From CAVYYW01 sp963772845 (lineage in GTDB: Bacteria > Bacillota > Bacilli > Bacillales > Sporolactobacillaceae): DNA of 64,000 nucleotides. The notes under the pieces were generated by a model, which worked only from the letters and a program-made list of their open reading frames with translations, ran no database searches and was not told where the DNA came from. Below, one piece after another: positions 50,538 through 60,097 of this stretch. How positions within the stretch are numbered: the stretch's first letter is position 1; each line of letters begins with the position of its first letter. The translations under genes and the position numbers were made by a program. Where the stretch lies: assembly GCA_963772845.1 (NCBI GenBank), contig CAVYYW010000014.1, positions 1,488,001-1,552,000 on the forward strand. Direction: 5' to 3'.

Positions 50538-52910
50538 TTAGGCAGTTTTGCGCTCATCCTGATCTAGCTCCTCAGGATGTTTTTTATAATGAAGATAATA
50601 AAAGAGACTCGTAGCTGCCAGCATAATTACTAGGAAAACAGCAAGCATTATTGAATTAAGTGCAAGCATTCCTGATTGGTTGCCAGCAATTATATTTTTA
50701 AACCCATCAATGCTGTATGTCATTGGCAGCAGATGTTGAAACACATGCAGAGACTTCGGAATTAGCTGAATCGGATAAGTCCCTCCGCTTGTCGTAAGCT
50801 GCAAGATTAACAGAATAATCGCGATAAACCGTCCAGGGTTACCAAGAGTGGCTGTAAGAAATTGAATCAAAGCCATAAAAGTTAGACTGGCCAAAATACT
50901 GAATAACATAAAGATGCCTAAATTTGAGACATCCAATCCTAATCCAAACACGACAACCAGATCTGCAAGGACAGCCTGCGCAATCCCCATAAGTCCCATC
51001 ATCGTAAATTTACCAAGCCCAAGGCTTAGTCCGGATAAAGGACGAATCCTTGTCTCTCTCATATCATAGATAACCGTCAGCATTAGTGCCCCAACAAACA
51101 GTCCAAGGGATAAGAAATATGGTGTAAAACCTGAACCATAATTATTAACTTTTGCATTTGTTGCATCCGTTAGGTGAACCGGTTGAGCAAACATTTTCGC
51201 ATGACGATCATCAGTCGGAGTGGAAGATAGTTGTTTATGGGCATCTCCGAGATTATCTGAGAGGTTCCGGCTGCCATCTGTCAATTTCATTTGTCCATTT
51301 TCCAACTGATCAATACCGTCACCAAGCTGGCTGGATCCATTAGAAAGTGAGCCGATTCCAGATGAAAATTTCGCCATATTTGAATGAAGATCATCTGAAC
51401 CTTTAATTAATTTGTTTTCTCCTTGAGATAGTTGCTGGAGCCCGGAAACAAGACTGGACCAGTTCTGATTTAATTGAGTGGTTCCGTTAGCTAATTGCGC
51501 TGCTCCCTTGCTTAAACCAGCTGTTGCTGCAGGCAGCTTATTAAGCTGTTTTTGAAAATCTTCCATCCCATTCACGAGCTGATTATCAGCTTTTTGAAGC
51601 GCGTGAATCTGATTTACCGCCTTGTTTTTCGCAGCACTCAGCTGATCGATTCCTTGGGATAAAGTCTTCACTGAAGATGTGAGCTGTTCAGGTGTGCCAT
51701 AGTTCTTAATTAAGCTTTGCAGCTGTTTCTGCAGGGATTGTATGTCATTTCGGCTGGTCATAATCTTTTGGAAATTTTTATCATTCGCTGCTTCAGGATG
51801 CTGCTTTAAATACTGATTCACACCATCATTCAGATCCTGTGTAGCTTGTGAGCTTTTATTTGCTAGATTATTAATTTGATCCGACGTGCTTTGAAGTTGG
51901 TTCGTTGATTGCAGCAGCTGATCTAAAAGCGGCTTAAGCTTAGATAGCTGCTGATCAAGCGCTTGATAATTCTTCAGCTCCGAATTCAACTGATTTATAT
52001 TTTGATTAAGCTGAGATCTCATTGTTTCTGCCCCGGTGACCAGTTTCTGGTCAGCTGAATTAAGCTGTTCAACGTTCGTGTTCAGCGCATCCAAATTATT
52101 AGATAATGCATTTGCACCATCTGAAAGCTTTTGAATATCATCTGTCTTTGCGCGGGTTGAATCATAAAGTGACTGGGTACCCTTATTCAGCTGCTTAAGC
52201 CCTGATTCCAGCTGTCCCGCTCCTTCAGTAAGCTGAATCGAGCCATCTTTAAGGGTGGCGGTGGAAGCTGTCAACTTACCAAAATGTTGCTTTAAGCTGA
52301 TCAGTCCATTCAGCTCTGATTGGCTGCCTGAATTTAAGTCATTAGCACCTTTAGCAGCCTGACCCATTCCTTTTGTCAGCGAATCCAGCTTGTCATACAT
52401 CGTTTTAGCATAGGTTTCAGTAATCTGATTGGCAACATTCTCTTTAACCGATTTTGCTCCTGACTCCCCAATTTTTGATGCGATAAAATTGGCATCTCGA
52501 TTTACTTGATACGTTAACGGGATGGTTTTTGTTTTACTCTTTTCAAGAGAGGTTGCATCTTTTGAAAAAGAGTCCGGAACAGTTATAACCATATAGTACT
52601 TATTATTATTTAGTCCTTTTTCAGCTTGAGATTGAGTGACAAATTGCCAATCAAATCCTTTATTCTTTTTCAGGTGCTTAACCAGATCATTTCCGATATT
52701 GATCGACTGATCAGCCAATACAGCTCCTTTATCTTCATTCACGACGGCGACCGGCAGATTATCTGTGTGGCCGTATGGATCCCAAAATGCATACAAAAAT
52801 ATCCCGCTGTAAATGACTGGAATAGCAAGGATCCCAAAAAATTGAAGAAGTGATTTAGGCTTAGAAACCATTGCTTTAAGATCTGACCAAAATACTGATA
52901 GTGCATTCAT
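50538..52910 (-). CDS. yhgE: YhgE/Pip-family membrane protein
   Basis: The 790-residue protein has one N-terminal helix (about 20-42) with LPVAVVNEDKGA just outside. A long extracytoplasmic domain (about 45-590) is rich in coiled-coil heptads and repeated ladders such as LSKGAAQLANGTTQL. Five to six C-terminal helices resemble ABC-2 permeases (LTTSGGTYPIQLIPKSLHVF). The family includes Lactococcus Pip, a phage infection receptor, and relatives of type VII secretion EsaA. Its ATG overlaps the yhgD stop by 4 bases. Function in Bacillus is unclear. Confidence 0.88.
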   Translation of the reverse strand: MNALSVFWSDLKAMVSKPKSLLQFFGILAIPVIYSGIFLYAFWDPYGHTDNLPVAVVNEDKGAVLADQSINIGNDLVKHLKKNKGFDWQFVTQSQAEKGLNNNKYYMVITVPDSFSKDATSLEKSKTKTIPLTYQVNRDANFIASKIGESGAKSVKENVANQITETYAKTMYDKLDSLTKGMGQAAKGANDLNSGSQSELNGLISLKQHFGKLTASTATLKDGSIQLTEGAGQLESGLKQLNKGTQSLYDSTRAKTDDIQKLSDGANALSNNLDALNTNVEQLNSADQKLVTGAETMRSQLNQNINQLNSELKNYQALDQQLSKLKPLLDQLLQSTNQLQSTSDQINNLANKSSQATQDLNDGVNQYLKQHPEAANDKNFQKIMTSRNDIQSLQKQLQSLIKNYGTPEQLTSSVKTLSQGIDQLSAAKNKAVNQIHALQKADNQLVNGMEDFQKQLNKLPAATAGLSKGAAQLANGTTQLNQNWSSLVSGLQQLSQGENKLIKGSDDLHSNMAKFSSGIGSLSNGSSQLGDGIDQLENGQMKLTDGSRNLSDNLGDAHKQLSSTPTDDRHAKMFAQPVHLTDATNAKVNNYGSGFTPYFLSLGLFVGALMLTVIYDMRETRIRPLSGLSLGLGKFTMMGLMGIAQAVLADLVVVFGLGLDVSNLGIFMLFSILASLTFMALIQFLTATLGNPGRFIAIILLILQLTTSGGTYPIQLIPKSLHVFQHLLPMTYSIDGFKNIIAGNQSGMLALNSIMLAVFLVIMLAATSLFYYLHYKKHPEELDQDERKTA

Positions 52911-53512
52911 TTCTTTGTCATCTTCTCTCTATTTTCCGAATTATTTTTTAATCCCTTCATTAGATAGTTATCAAAAATGGAAGAAATCGCTTGCTTGCTC
53001 AACGGTTCATGCTTCTTTTCCCATTCAAAAACAAGAGCGATATAAAGCTTCAACATGATAAAGGCTGTGAGCTCTGGTTCACATGGTGAGATATCACCAT
53101 TTTCCATCGCTTTAATCAAGTGCCCCTCTAAAAAGTTCAAGATCGTACGTTCAAGCCTGTCCAAAGCCTCTTGTGCTTCAGGAGTGCCAATTTCCCTCAC
53201 TTCTTGAGTAAGTTTTAAGGTCAGTTGATGTTTTTTGCGAAAATCAAGCATTCCAAAAAGTGACCGGTGAAGATTCTCATCAAATGTATCCTCCAGATTG
53301 ATCGCTTGGTCGGCGATCTGGCTCATTTGAAGAATGAACTGATCTATAATTGCTTTAAAAAGTTCTTCTTTATTTTTAAAAAAAGTATAGATTGTTCCTT
53401 TACCGACATGGGCCATTTTTGCAGTCTGATCCATGGTTGTTGCCTTAAAACCATATTGAGTAAAACATTTTTCTGCCGCTTCAATGATACTTTGTTTCCG
53501 ATCGATGCTCAT
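52907..53512 (-). CDS. yhgD: TetR-family repressor
   Basis: The 201-residue TetR protein has the N-terminal helix-turn-helix (RKQSIIEAAEKCFTQYGFKA, then TTMDQTAKMAHVGKGTIYTF) and a divergent ligand domain. It is coupled to yhgE by a 4-base overlap, which makes yhgE its likely target. An inverted repeat TGACC-N13-GGTCA lies 25 bases upstream. Gene order hemY-yhgD-yhgE matches B. subtilis. Confidence 0.92.
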   Translation of the reverse strand: MSIDRKQSIIEAAEKCFTQYGFKATTMDQTAKMAHVGKGTIYTFFKNKEELFKAIIDQFILQMSQIADQAINLEDTFDENLHRSLFGMLDFRKKHQLTLKLTQEVREIGTPEAQEALDRLERTILNFLEGHLIKAMENGDISPCEPELTAFIMLKLYIALVFEWEKKHEPLSKQAISSIFDNYLMKGLKNNSENREKMTKK

Positions 53513-53537
53513 AAGCAGCCTCCTGTCTTTTTTAAAA

Positions 53538-53560
53538 TGACCAAATGACTAATTCGGTCA
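53538..53560. promoter_or_regulatory. Candidate YhgD operator
   Basis: TGACCAAATGACTAATTCGG then TCA: outer arms TGACC / GGTCA are exact, with partly symmetric interior. It lies between the hemY terminator and yhgD and overlaps a minus-strand TTGACC that could be a -35. Confidence 0.45.
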
Positions 53561-53587
53561 ATCAGTTTTAATAGTATTAATTTATCA

Positions 53588-53621
53588 CAAAAAAAATCGG
53601 CTCGCAACAGGTGCGGCCGAT
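53588..53621 (-). terminator. Terminator of the hem operon after hemY
   Basis: On the minus strand ATCGGC (inner GC/GC) pairs with GCCGAT and is followed by eight T, immediately after the hemY stop. Confidence 0.85.
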
Positions 53622-53623
53622 GT

Positions 53624-55003
53624 TCATAAACTTTCCATAATTTGTTCAGCTCTTTGCTTTCCTTGGCGGATGCAGTCTGGTAAACCCACACCATCATAAG
53701 AAGCGCCTGCTAAATAAACATTGGGATAGCTCTTAGACATGTGTTCTTCTATATACTTAAGCCACTTCACATGGCCAACTGGGTATTGCGGCATCGCTTC
53801 ATTCCAGCGAGAGACCAGTGAAAATAATGGCTGGCCGGAGATGCGGAGAACTTTTTTCAGTTCTTCAAGGGCTTGTTTCACCAGCTCTTCATCAGAATGC
53901 TCTAATATGTGCTCTTCACCGGCTTTCCCTACATAAGCCCTTAGCAGAACTTTGCCATCGGGAACAGTGTGCGGCCATTTCAAATGGGTCCAAGTAGAAG
54001 CTGTTATAGAAACACGTTCCTTTCGTGAAACGACAAACCCCGTCCCATGCTCAGGTAAAATGACATCCTCACTGTTAAAGGCCATTGCAATTGTAGCCAC
54101 TGAAGTATTTGGATCCGCGGATTCCCTTATCAGGAATGGCGCGTCAGGCAACAGCTTTGCTGCCTGCTCCACAGGTGACGTCATAATAATTCCATCAGCC
54201 TGTAATACTTTGCCTTCCTTCAAGGTAACAGAATACTGGGAGGCCTCCTCCGCTTTTTCAATACTCATTACATTGGCACCGGTCAGACAATCGCCTTTAA
54301 TCGAAACAAGCAGTTGGTCCACAAGCGTGGATAGACCGCTTTTTAAAGTCGCAAACTGACCGCTCTGAGTTTTTTTAGGGGCTTTCCCGTTGAAGCCCAT
54401 GATTAGGCTCCCCGCTTTTCTTTCTACATCTATAAATTGTGGCTGAGTTGCAGAGAGACTCAGCTTATCAATATCTCCTGCATATATTCCTGATAACAAC
54501 GGACTGATGATATGATCAACTATTTCCTTGCCAAGCCTTTTTTTAAAGAAACTGCCTACTGAGATATCTTCAAAAGCAGGAAGTGGCGGAATGAATAAAT
54601 CATTCAACACGGACGCCTTGCCGTCATCTGAAAGTAATTCAGATGAAAGGATTGGCTTAAGCTGGGTCGGCACACCCATCACTGAAGCTTCGGGAATGGG
54701 ATGAAGCTCTCCGCTTTTTAGGATGAACGCTCTTCCTGTATTGTTTGAAACAACGTCATTCTCTAATCCCAGTGCCTCGATTAATTCCAATGCAGCACGC
54801 TTCCTTTTTAAAAAGGAATCTGGACCACGCTCTATAACAAAGCCTTCTTTATTAACAGTCCGAATTTTCCCCCCAAACCGGTCTTCAGCTTCAAGCACTG
54901 TAACGTCAATTTGGATATTTTTACGTTCGGCAATTTTTTCAAGATAAAAAGCGGAGGTTAATCCCGTTATGCCCCCGCCAATCACAACAATTTTCTTAGG
55001 CAT
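53624..55003 (-). CDS. hemY: Coproporphyrinogen III oxidase (HemY/CgoX)
   Basis: HemY is the oxygen-dependent FAD enzyme of the coproporphyrin-dependent haem route in Firmicutes. The 459-residue protein has the dinucleotide motif VVIGGGITGLTSAFYLEK, VLEAEDRFGGKIRTV, ERGPDSFLKRK, and the C-terminal FAD motif YLAGASYDGVGLPDCIRQG. Its ATG overlaps the hemH stop by 8 bases. It is followed by a strong terminator. Confidence 0.96.
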   Translation of the reverse strand: MPKKIVVIGGGITGLTSAFYLEKIAERKNIQIDVTVLEAEDRFGGKIRTVNKEGFVIERGPDSFLKRKRAALELIEALGLENDVVSNNTGRAFILKSGELHPIPEASVMGVPTQLKPILSSELLSDDGKASVLNDLFIPPLPAFEDISVGSFFKKRLGKEIVDHIISPLLSGIYAGDIDKLSLSATQPQFIDVERKAGSLIMGFNGKAPKKTQSGQFATLKSGLSTLVDQLLVSIKGDCLTGANVMSIEKAEEASQYSVTLKEGKVLQADGIIMTSPVEQAAKLLPDAPFLIRESADPNTSVATIAMAFNSEDVILPEHGTGFVVSRKERVSITASTWTHLKWPHTVPDGKVLLRAYVGKAGEEHILEHSDEELVKQALEELKKVLRISGQPLFSLVSRWNEAMPQYPVGHVKWLKYIEEHMSKSYPNVYLAGASYDGVGLPDCIRQGKQRAEQIMESL

Positions 55004-55949
55004 TGTTAGGCTGCTTTTTCTCTTGCAGATTTTTCAAAACGACTTGTGACAGACAATCAATAAACTCAGGCTTTGCATTCGGCATTTCGGGTCTGTGATA
55101 AGAAACTCCAAGTTCTTCGGTTATAATCCGGCACTCATAATCGTTATCGTAAAGCACTTCAAGATGCTTCGCCACGAAACCGACAGGACAATAAATAAAA
55201 TGCTTATACCTATGTTCTGCATAAAGCTCTCGCGTTAAATCCTGCACATCAGGGCCAATCCATGGATCAGGCGTATTGCCTGCGCTCTGCCAGCCGATTG
55301 CTGTATGGTTTAAACCCGCTGCCTCTGTAATTAATTCCGCAGTTTCTTCGAGCTGCTGAGGATAAGGATCACCATTGGCAATTATTTTTTCAGGGAGACT
55401 GTGTGCTGAAAAAACAACAACTGTCTGGTCATGTTCTTCTTCCGGAATGCTCTGAAACGTATTCACTATCTGATCTTTCCAATACTGGATAAATGTTGGC
55501 TCCTTATACCAGCTTGCAATGGAATGAATAAGCGGTCCACCAAGCTCTGCTGCTGTATCCTTTGCTCTTTGATTATAAGATTTCACGCTAAATGAAGAAA
55601 AATGAGGAGCCAGAACGATGCTGACTGCTTCTTCAATACCGTCCTCCTTCATTTGCTTAACGGCGTCTTCTATAAAAGGATGAATATGCTTTAGACCGAT
55701 ATAAACTTTGAATTCGATCTTTTCCTGAATGCTGTTTAAATGGTCTGCTAACCCATGTGCCTGATCATTTGTAATTTGAGCAAGCGGGGACGTTCCACCA
55801 ATCGCTTCATACCTTTGTTTAAGATCTTCAAGCAGTTCATCCGAGGGGCGGCGACCGCGGCGAATGTGGGTATAATAGGGTTCTATATCTTCAGGCTTGT
55901 AAGGGGTGCCATAAGCCATTACCAGTAACCCCATCTGTTTTTTATTCAT
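54996..55949 (-). CDS. hemH: Coproporphyrin ferrochelatase
   Basis: HemH/CpfC inserts Fe2+ into coproporphyrin III. The 317-residue protein keeps the metal-site residues at the B. subtilis numbering: H183 in FSAHSLPEKI and E264 in KHLEVLYD, plus Y13 in MAYGTPY. YEAIGGTSPLAQIT is typical. It lies 17 bases after hemE and is coupled to hemY. Confidence 0.97.
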   Translation of the reverse strand: MNKKQMGLLVMAYGTPYKPEDIEPYYTHIRRGRRPSDELLEDLKQRYEAIGGTSPLAQITNDQAHGLADHLNSIQEKIEFKVYIGLKHIHPFIEDAVKQMKEDGIEEAVSIVLAPHFSSFSVKSYNQRAKDTAAELGGPLIHSIASWYKEPTFIQYWKDQIVNTFQSIPEEEHDQTVVVFSAHSLPEKIIANGDPYPQQLEETAELITEAAGLNHTAIGWQSAGNTPDPWIGPDVQDLTRELYAEHRYKHFIYCPVGFVAKHLEVLYDNDYECRIITEELGVSYHRPEMPNAKPEFIDCLSQVVLKNLQEKKQPNNA

Positions 55950-55966
55950 ATATTATGACTCCCTTC

Positions 55967-56998
55967 CTATTTCATCGAATAATCGTGGACAAATTTTGTT
56001 AATTGCTTTAAGGTCTCTCCATTAACCTGGGGATAGATTCCCACGCCTAAATTAAAAATGTGGCCAGGCGTTTGCATTCCTTCATCAAGCACCTGTTTTG
56101 CCCTTGCTTTCAACAATTCTTCAGGCGCAAGCAGAAGCGCAGGGTCTAGATTGCCTTGAATCGCTTGCCTTACCCCCATATTTCTTGCTTCCGCAATTGA
56201 AAGTCGCCAGTCAATTGATAACACATCGACAGGTAATTTCGCCCATTCCGGTACAAGATGATTGGCTCCGCTTCCGAAATAGATCGTCGGGACACCCTTC
56301 TTCTTAAGCGTACTAAAAATATGTTCCATCCAAGGGGCAATGCTGACTCTGTAATCTTCTGCACTTAGCGTCCCAACCCATGAATCAAAAACTTGAACCG
56401 CTTGAGCTCCAGCATCAATTTGTGCTGAAAGATACAGTATGGTCATTTCAGACAGCTTGTCCATTAAAGCCGCCCACGCGACAGGATTACTGTACATAAA
56501 TCCTTTTGTTTTATGATAGCCCTTTGATGGACCACCTTCAATTAGGTAGCTGGCAAGCGTAAAGGGGGCACCTCCAAAACCAATGAGAGGAACAGAGAGC
56601 TGTTCTCTTAAAAGACTGACCGTCTCCATGACTGATTTCAAATCTCTTTCCGGATTTATTAGCGAAAGGTTCCGGATATCCGATAGGTCTTTTACTGGGT
56701 TGCTAATGACTGGCCCGACACCTTCAACGATATCAACATCTACTCCAATCGGCTTCAAAGGCGTCATTATATCGGCGAACAAAATAGCTGCATCCACACC
56801 TAACTGTTCAACTGGAAGTCTCGTCACCTCTGCACAAACTTCTGGATTATCATTAATTTCAAAAAAGGAATACTGTTCCCGGATTTTTCTGTATTCCGGT
56901 TGATACCGCCCGGCCTGTCTCATGTACCAGACAGGCGTATAAGGAACCTCTTCTTTTCTGCATGCTTTTAAAAATGTATCATTAAATGGCAAACCCAC
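55967..56998 (-). CDS. hemE: Uroporphyrinogen decarboxylase
   Basis: HemE decarboxylates uroporphyrinogen III to coproporphyrinogen III. The 343-residue product has the N-terminal signature TPVWYMRQAGRYQPEYR, ILFADIMTPL with the catalytic Asp, GFGGAPFTLASYLIEGGPSK and FDSWVGTLS. It starts at GTG with AAGGAT 8 bases upstream. It is first of hemEHY, 87 bases after pbpF. Secure. Confidence 0.97.
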   Translation of the reverse strand: MGLPFNDTFLKACRKEEVPYTPVWYMRQAGRYQPEYRKIREQYSFFEINDNPEVCAEVTRLPVEQLGVDAAILFADIMTPLKPIGVDVDIVEGVGPVISNPVKDLSDIRNLSLINPERDLKSVMETVSLLREQLSVPLIGFGGAPFTLASYLIEGGPSKGYHKTKGFMYSNPVAWAALMDKLSEMTILYLSAQIDAGAQAVQVFDSWVGTLSAEDYRVSIAPWMEHIFSTLKKKGVPTIYFGSGANHLVPEWAKLPVDVLSIDWRLSIAEARNMGVRQAIQGNLDPALLLAPEELLKARAKQVLDEGMQTPGHIFNLGVGIYPQVNGETLKQLTKFVHDYSMK

Positions 56999-57085
56999 TT
57001 GTCTTCATCCTTCCCGTCTCTTTAAATCATCTTCTCCTATTTTATCTGAAATCCCTGCAGATTGCATGCAAATCCACTGGCAATC

Positions 57086-59236
57086 TTAAAATCCCCCAAA
57101 CCATTGAACCGCGACCTCTGATGTTTTCTTCCCTTCTTTTTTGGTGAGCGGATTGTAAGGAACGATCTGGTATTCAGCATTCTGAAATGGATTCGCATAG
57201 TTAACGGTGAAGTGATCTTCACCCTTAACCTCGGCAATTTTCACTCTTGAACCGTTTTTAATTTCATATATGTGATAAATAACCCGTTGATCTTTGTTAG
57301 GTGTCCATGAAAGATGAACGCCAGGAAGGCCATACTTACCGAGAGTACCCGTTGCCTGAAGATCAGTGACCGTTTGTAAATGCACCGGTTTGGGCAAATC
57401 CTTGACTCCTTCTGGCTTACTAAAGGCAAGTCCTTTTTGGGAAGGAATCTGGTTAATAATGTCCTTAAATAACCTTGCTGCGTCTTCACTCGAGCCTGTT
57501 ACATACTGATTTTCTGTTGTCCGGCCATAACCAATCCATACACTTCCGGCAGCTTCAGGCGTGTAGCCGGCAAACCACGCATCTTTAAGACCATTGGAGT
57601 GCCCCGGCCTTCCCGTTGAGCCAGTCTTACCTGCCAGTGCAGTATCCACATGACCAGCAGAACCCGTGCCAATGTTAACAACTGATTCAAGCATTTTCGT
57701 CATATACCATGCTGTTTGTTTTGAAAAAACCTTGGTGGACGTCGTATTTGCTTTCTTGATTAGTTTACCGTCCTGATTATAAATAGCATCTATAAAATGT
57801 GGGGATGTTTTTTTTCCTTCATTTGCAAAAGCTGTATAAGCGGTAGCAAGCTGCAAAGGTGTTACACCTTTTTGAAGACCGCCAAGAGCAATAGCAAGTC
57901 CTTTATCAGGCAAATTAAACCCAAGTTTTTTTAAATACCTTTTACTATGATCAATACCAATTTGATTCAGCAGCCAAACTGCGGGTGCATTCGTTGAATA
58001 GGTCAAGGCGTCATACATCGTTTCTTTACCTTTATATTGGTGATCGTAATTCTCAGGTGTGTAATTATCATATTGGGAATACGTCATTTTCTTATCTGTT
58101 AATAATGAATAAGGATTATAGTCTCCCTTATTCAGCGCAGGTCCATAGACGGCTAGCGGTTTAAATGTGGAGCCAGGCTGTCGTTTAACGGTCACCCGGT
58201 TAAGGCCTTTTTTCACATAGTTCCTTCCACCTTGCACAGCAAGCACACCGCCATTTTTGGGATCCATTAATACAAAGGCTCCATCAGGCGTTTCCTTTTT
58301 ATTGCTTCCCTTAAAGTAACCATCATCTTTGAAGGCTTTAAATGATGCAGTCTCCGCCTCTCTGCTCATTGGTACCACTATTTTATACCCCCCGCGCAAA
58401 AGCTGCTGGTTTGAAAGATGGTATTTATTTGCTGCTTCATCCAGAACCATATCGATATAAGTATAATATTCTGGGTGACTTTTTGGCTTATGAAGATCAA
58501 GCCCAAGCGGCTTAGCTTGATTTGCTGCAACCTCATTTTTTGATAAGTAATGATGAACCCCCATTAAGTGAAGCACCAGATTTCGCCGTTTGACTGCTTC
58601 ATCAGGGTGATTAACTGGTGAATAACTCGTCGGTGCCTTAACAAGTGCAGCAAGCATCGCCCCCTCTTCAGGTGTTAGATCTTCAGCTTTTTTATTAAAG
58701 TAAAATTGCGCGGCGCTTGAAATGCCATAGGCTCCGTGACCGAAATAAATTTCATTTAAATACATGCCGAGGATTTCTTTTTTAGAGTATTTCCTCTCCA
58801 GGCTGACAGCAATTGCCGCTTCCTTCGCTTTCCTGAAGAAAGATTTTTTATTGGTAAGAAAAATGTTTTTCGCAAGCTGCTGAGTGATGGAGCTTCCACC
58901 TTCAGCCTTGCTCCCGGAAAGAAGATCCGTCATCAACGCTCTTGCTGTTCCTTGAAAATCAATAGCACCGTGATGATAAAAACGGGCATCTTCTGTTGCA
59001 ATAAACGCGTCCTGAACCTTTTTAGGCACTTTATCAATCGAGATAATTTCCCTGTCTTCCAAATAAAGTTTTGATAATTCATTTCCCTTTTCATCCACGA
59101 TTGTGCTTGAACTTGTAAGCATGAGGTCCTTTTTGCTAATTTCATATTGACCTGAAAATAAGACAATCAAGTAGCCGATAATGCCTAAAATAGCTAAACC
59201 GAGTAAAATATTAATTGTTATAAGTATCCTTTTCAT
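57086..59236 (-). CDS. pbpF: Class A penicillin-binding protein (PBP2c)
   Basis: A bifunctional glycosyltransferase/transpeptidase of 716 residues. It has an N-terminal membrane anchor (about 6-29), and the GT51 domain with FIATEDARFYHHGAIDFQG (catalytic Glu), GGSSITQQLAKN and RKAKEAAIAVSLERKYSKKE. The transpeptidase has RQPGSTFKPL (SxxK), YSTNAPAV (SxN) and LAGKTGSTG (KTG). A C-terminal fibronectin-III-like domain follows. Position upstream of hemE matches B. subtilis pbpF, which acts mainly in sporulation. Confidence 0.94.
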   Translation of the reverse strand: MKRILITINILLGLAILGIIGYLIVLFSGQYEISKKDLMLTSSSTIVDEKGNELSKLYLEDREIISIDKVPKKVQDAFIATEDARFYHHGAIDFQGTARALMTDLLSGSKAEGGSSITQQLAKNIFLTNKKSFFRKAKEAAIAVSLERKYSKKEILGMYLNEIYFGHGAYGISSAAQFYFNKKAEDLTPEEGAMLAALVKAPTSYSPVNHPDEAVKRRNLVLHLMGVHHYLSKNEVAANQAKPLGLDLHKPKSHPEYYTYIDMVLDEAANKYHLSNQQLLRGGYKIVVPMSREAETASFKAFKDDGYFKGSNKKETPDGAFVLMDPKNGGVLAVQGGRNYVKKGLNRVTVKRQPGSTFKPLAVYGPALNKGDYNPYSLLTDKKMTYSQYDNYTPENYDHQYKGKETMYDALTYSTNAPAVWLLNQIGIDHSKRYLKKLGFNLPDKGLAIALGGLQKGVTPLQLATAYTAFANEGKKTSPHFIDAIYNQDGKLIKKANTTSTKVFSKQTAWYMTKMLESVVNIGTGSAGHVDTALAGKTGSTGRPGHSNGLKDAWFAGYTPEAAGSVWIGYGRTTENQYVTGSSEDAARLFKDIINQIPSQKGLAFSKPEGVKDLPKPVHLQTVTDLQATGTLGKYGLPGVHLSWTPNKDQRVIYHIYEIKNGSRVKIAEVKGEDHFTVNYANPFQNAEYQIVPYNPLTKKEGKKTSEVAVQWFGGF

Positions 59237-59311
59237 TCTTTTCCCCTTTTAAATAAATTCCCCGAACGTGCATATTAATTTCGGAAAATGGATATTCTAA
59301 ATATTGATCTA

Positions 59312-59386
59312 TGGGATATAGCCAAGCGGTAAGGCAACGGATTTTGATTCCGTCATTCGTAGGTTCGATCCCTGCTATCCCAGCCA
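59312..59386 (+). tRNA. tRNA-Gln (anticodon TTG)
   Basis: The acceptor stem TGGGATA / TATCCCA closes a full cloverleaf. The D-arm contains AGCCAAGCGGTAAGGCA, the anticodon loop TTTTGAT lies between ACGGA and TCCGT (anticodon TTG), and the T-arm contains GGTTCGATCC. A G discriminator and encoded CCA follow. A strong terminator lies 15 bases downstream. Confidence 0.97.
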
Positions 59387-59400
59387 ACCTTCAAATTTAC

Positions 59401-59430
59401 AGATTGCCGTATGGCAATCTTTTTTTTATT
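59401..59430 (+). terminator. Terminator of tRNA-Gln
   Basis: AGATTGCC / GGCAATCT with a 4-base loop, followed by TTTTTTTATT. Confidence 0.9.
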
Positions 59431-59469
59431 ATTCAGCTTTTTCGCAGACTGTGCACGGGAAAGAAATCT

Positions 59470-59870
59470 GAAATCTGCGACCATGTTCTCCTGTATCTAC
59501 TAGTCATGCTTCAAGCGGAATTCCTCGTCGCAACTCGTAGCCGTTCGAGAGATGATGCTCGTGCTCCTGCTGGGGGAGGCCCGTGAAAATCTAACTCATT
59601 TTTAGAGTAAAGGAAAATTCAGACTGCTCAAATTCTCATTTTGCTGATTGGAGTGGCGGCACGAGACTCCTCGAAAATGCTTTGTGTTTCATTTTATCAT
59701 GGGTTGCTTCAGCATTTTCATCGTGCGAAGTGATCCCAACGGTGTTATCTCAAGTCCAGTGGGAAAAGCAACAGCTGAAGACCCCGCAGGAAGTGATTTT
59801 CTTCCGAGAAGGCTGAAGCGTTGCCCACGGAAAGCGAGTGCCTGTGCCTGTCGGGGCAGACATGTTCGGC
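59470..59870. repeat. Degenerate modular intergenic repeat
   Basis: Recognisable pieces are GATTGGAGTGGCGGCACGAG, GACTCCTCGAAAATGC, CAGCATTTTCATCGTGCGAA, CAAGTCCAGTGGGAAAAGC, GACCCCGCAGGAAGTG and TTGCCCACGGAAAGCGAGTG. All match modules of the other copies, in inverted order. No credible gene lies between the tRNA and liaR. Confidence 0.6.
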
Positions 59871-59896
59871 TTCACTTTTCTTATTTGTCCAGTTAC

Positions 59897-59992
59897 GGTT
59901 GCCATCCCTTCGGATCCTTCGCTTTCCCTTCAGAGGAAGAGAGCTCCTCTTCCTGGAAATCTCCAGGCTCTTTCAGGGCTAATCGGGCAACC
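59897..59992. other. Compact multi-hairpin sequence, function unknown
   Basis: Outer arms GGTTGCC (59897-59903) and GGCAACC (59986-59992) are exact complements. Inside are ATCC-CTTC-GGAT (59904-59915), AGGAAGAG-AGCTC-CTCTTCCT (59934-59954) and CCTGGA-AATC-TCCAGG (59952-59967). It has no open gene and adjoins the repeat region. Confidence 0.4.
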
Positions 59993-60014
59993 TTCACTTT
60001 TCTTTAACCATATC

Positions 60015-60052
60015 AAAAAGAGCGCCAATTTTTTAAAATTGACGCTCTTTTT
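60015..60052. terminator. Bidirectional terminator downstream of liaR
   Basis: AAAAAGAGCG-C-CAATTTT / AAAATTG-A-CGCTCTTTTT, a long stem 46 bases after the liaR stop. Confidence 0.85.
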
Positions 60053-60097
60053 CTATAGAAATTTAATATTTTTTGTCTAATTATTGACAGCCTAGCG

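Noticed and set aside
59648..60007. Open frame of 119 codons between tRNA-Gln and liaR
   Set aside because: It covers degenerate repeat modules and hairpins, lacks a ribosome binding site and resembles no family.
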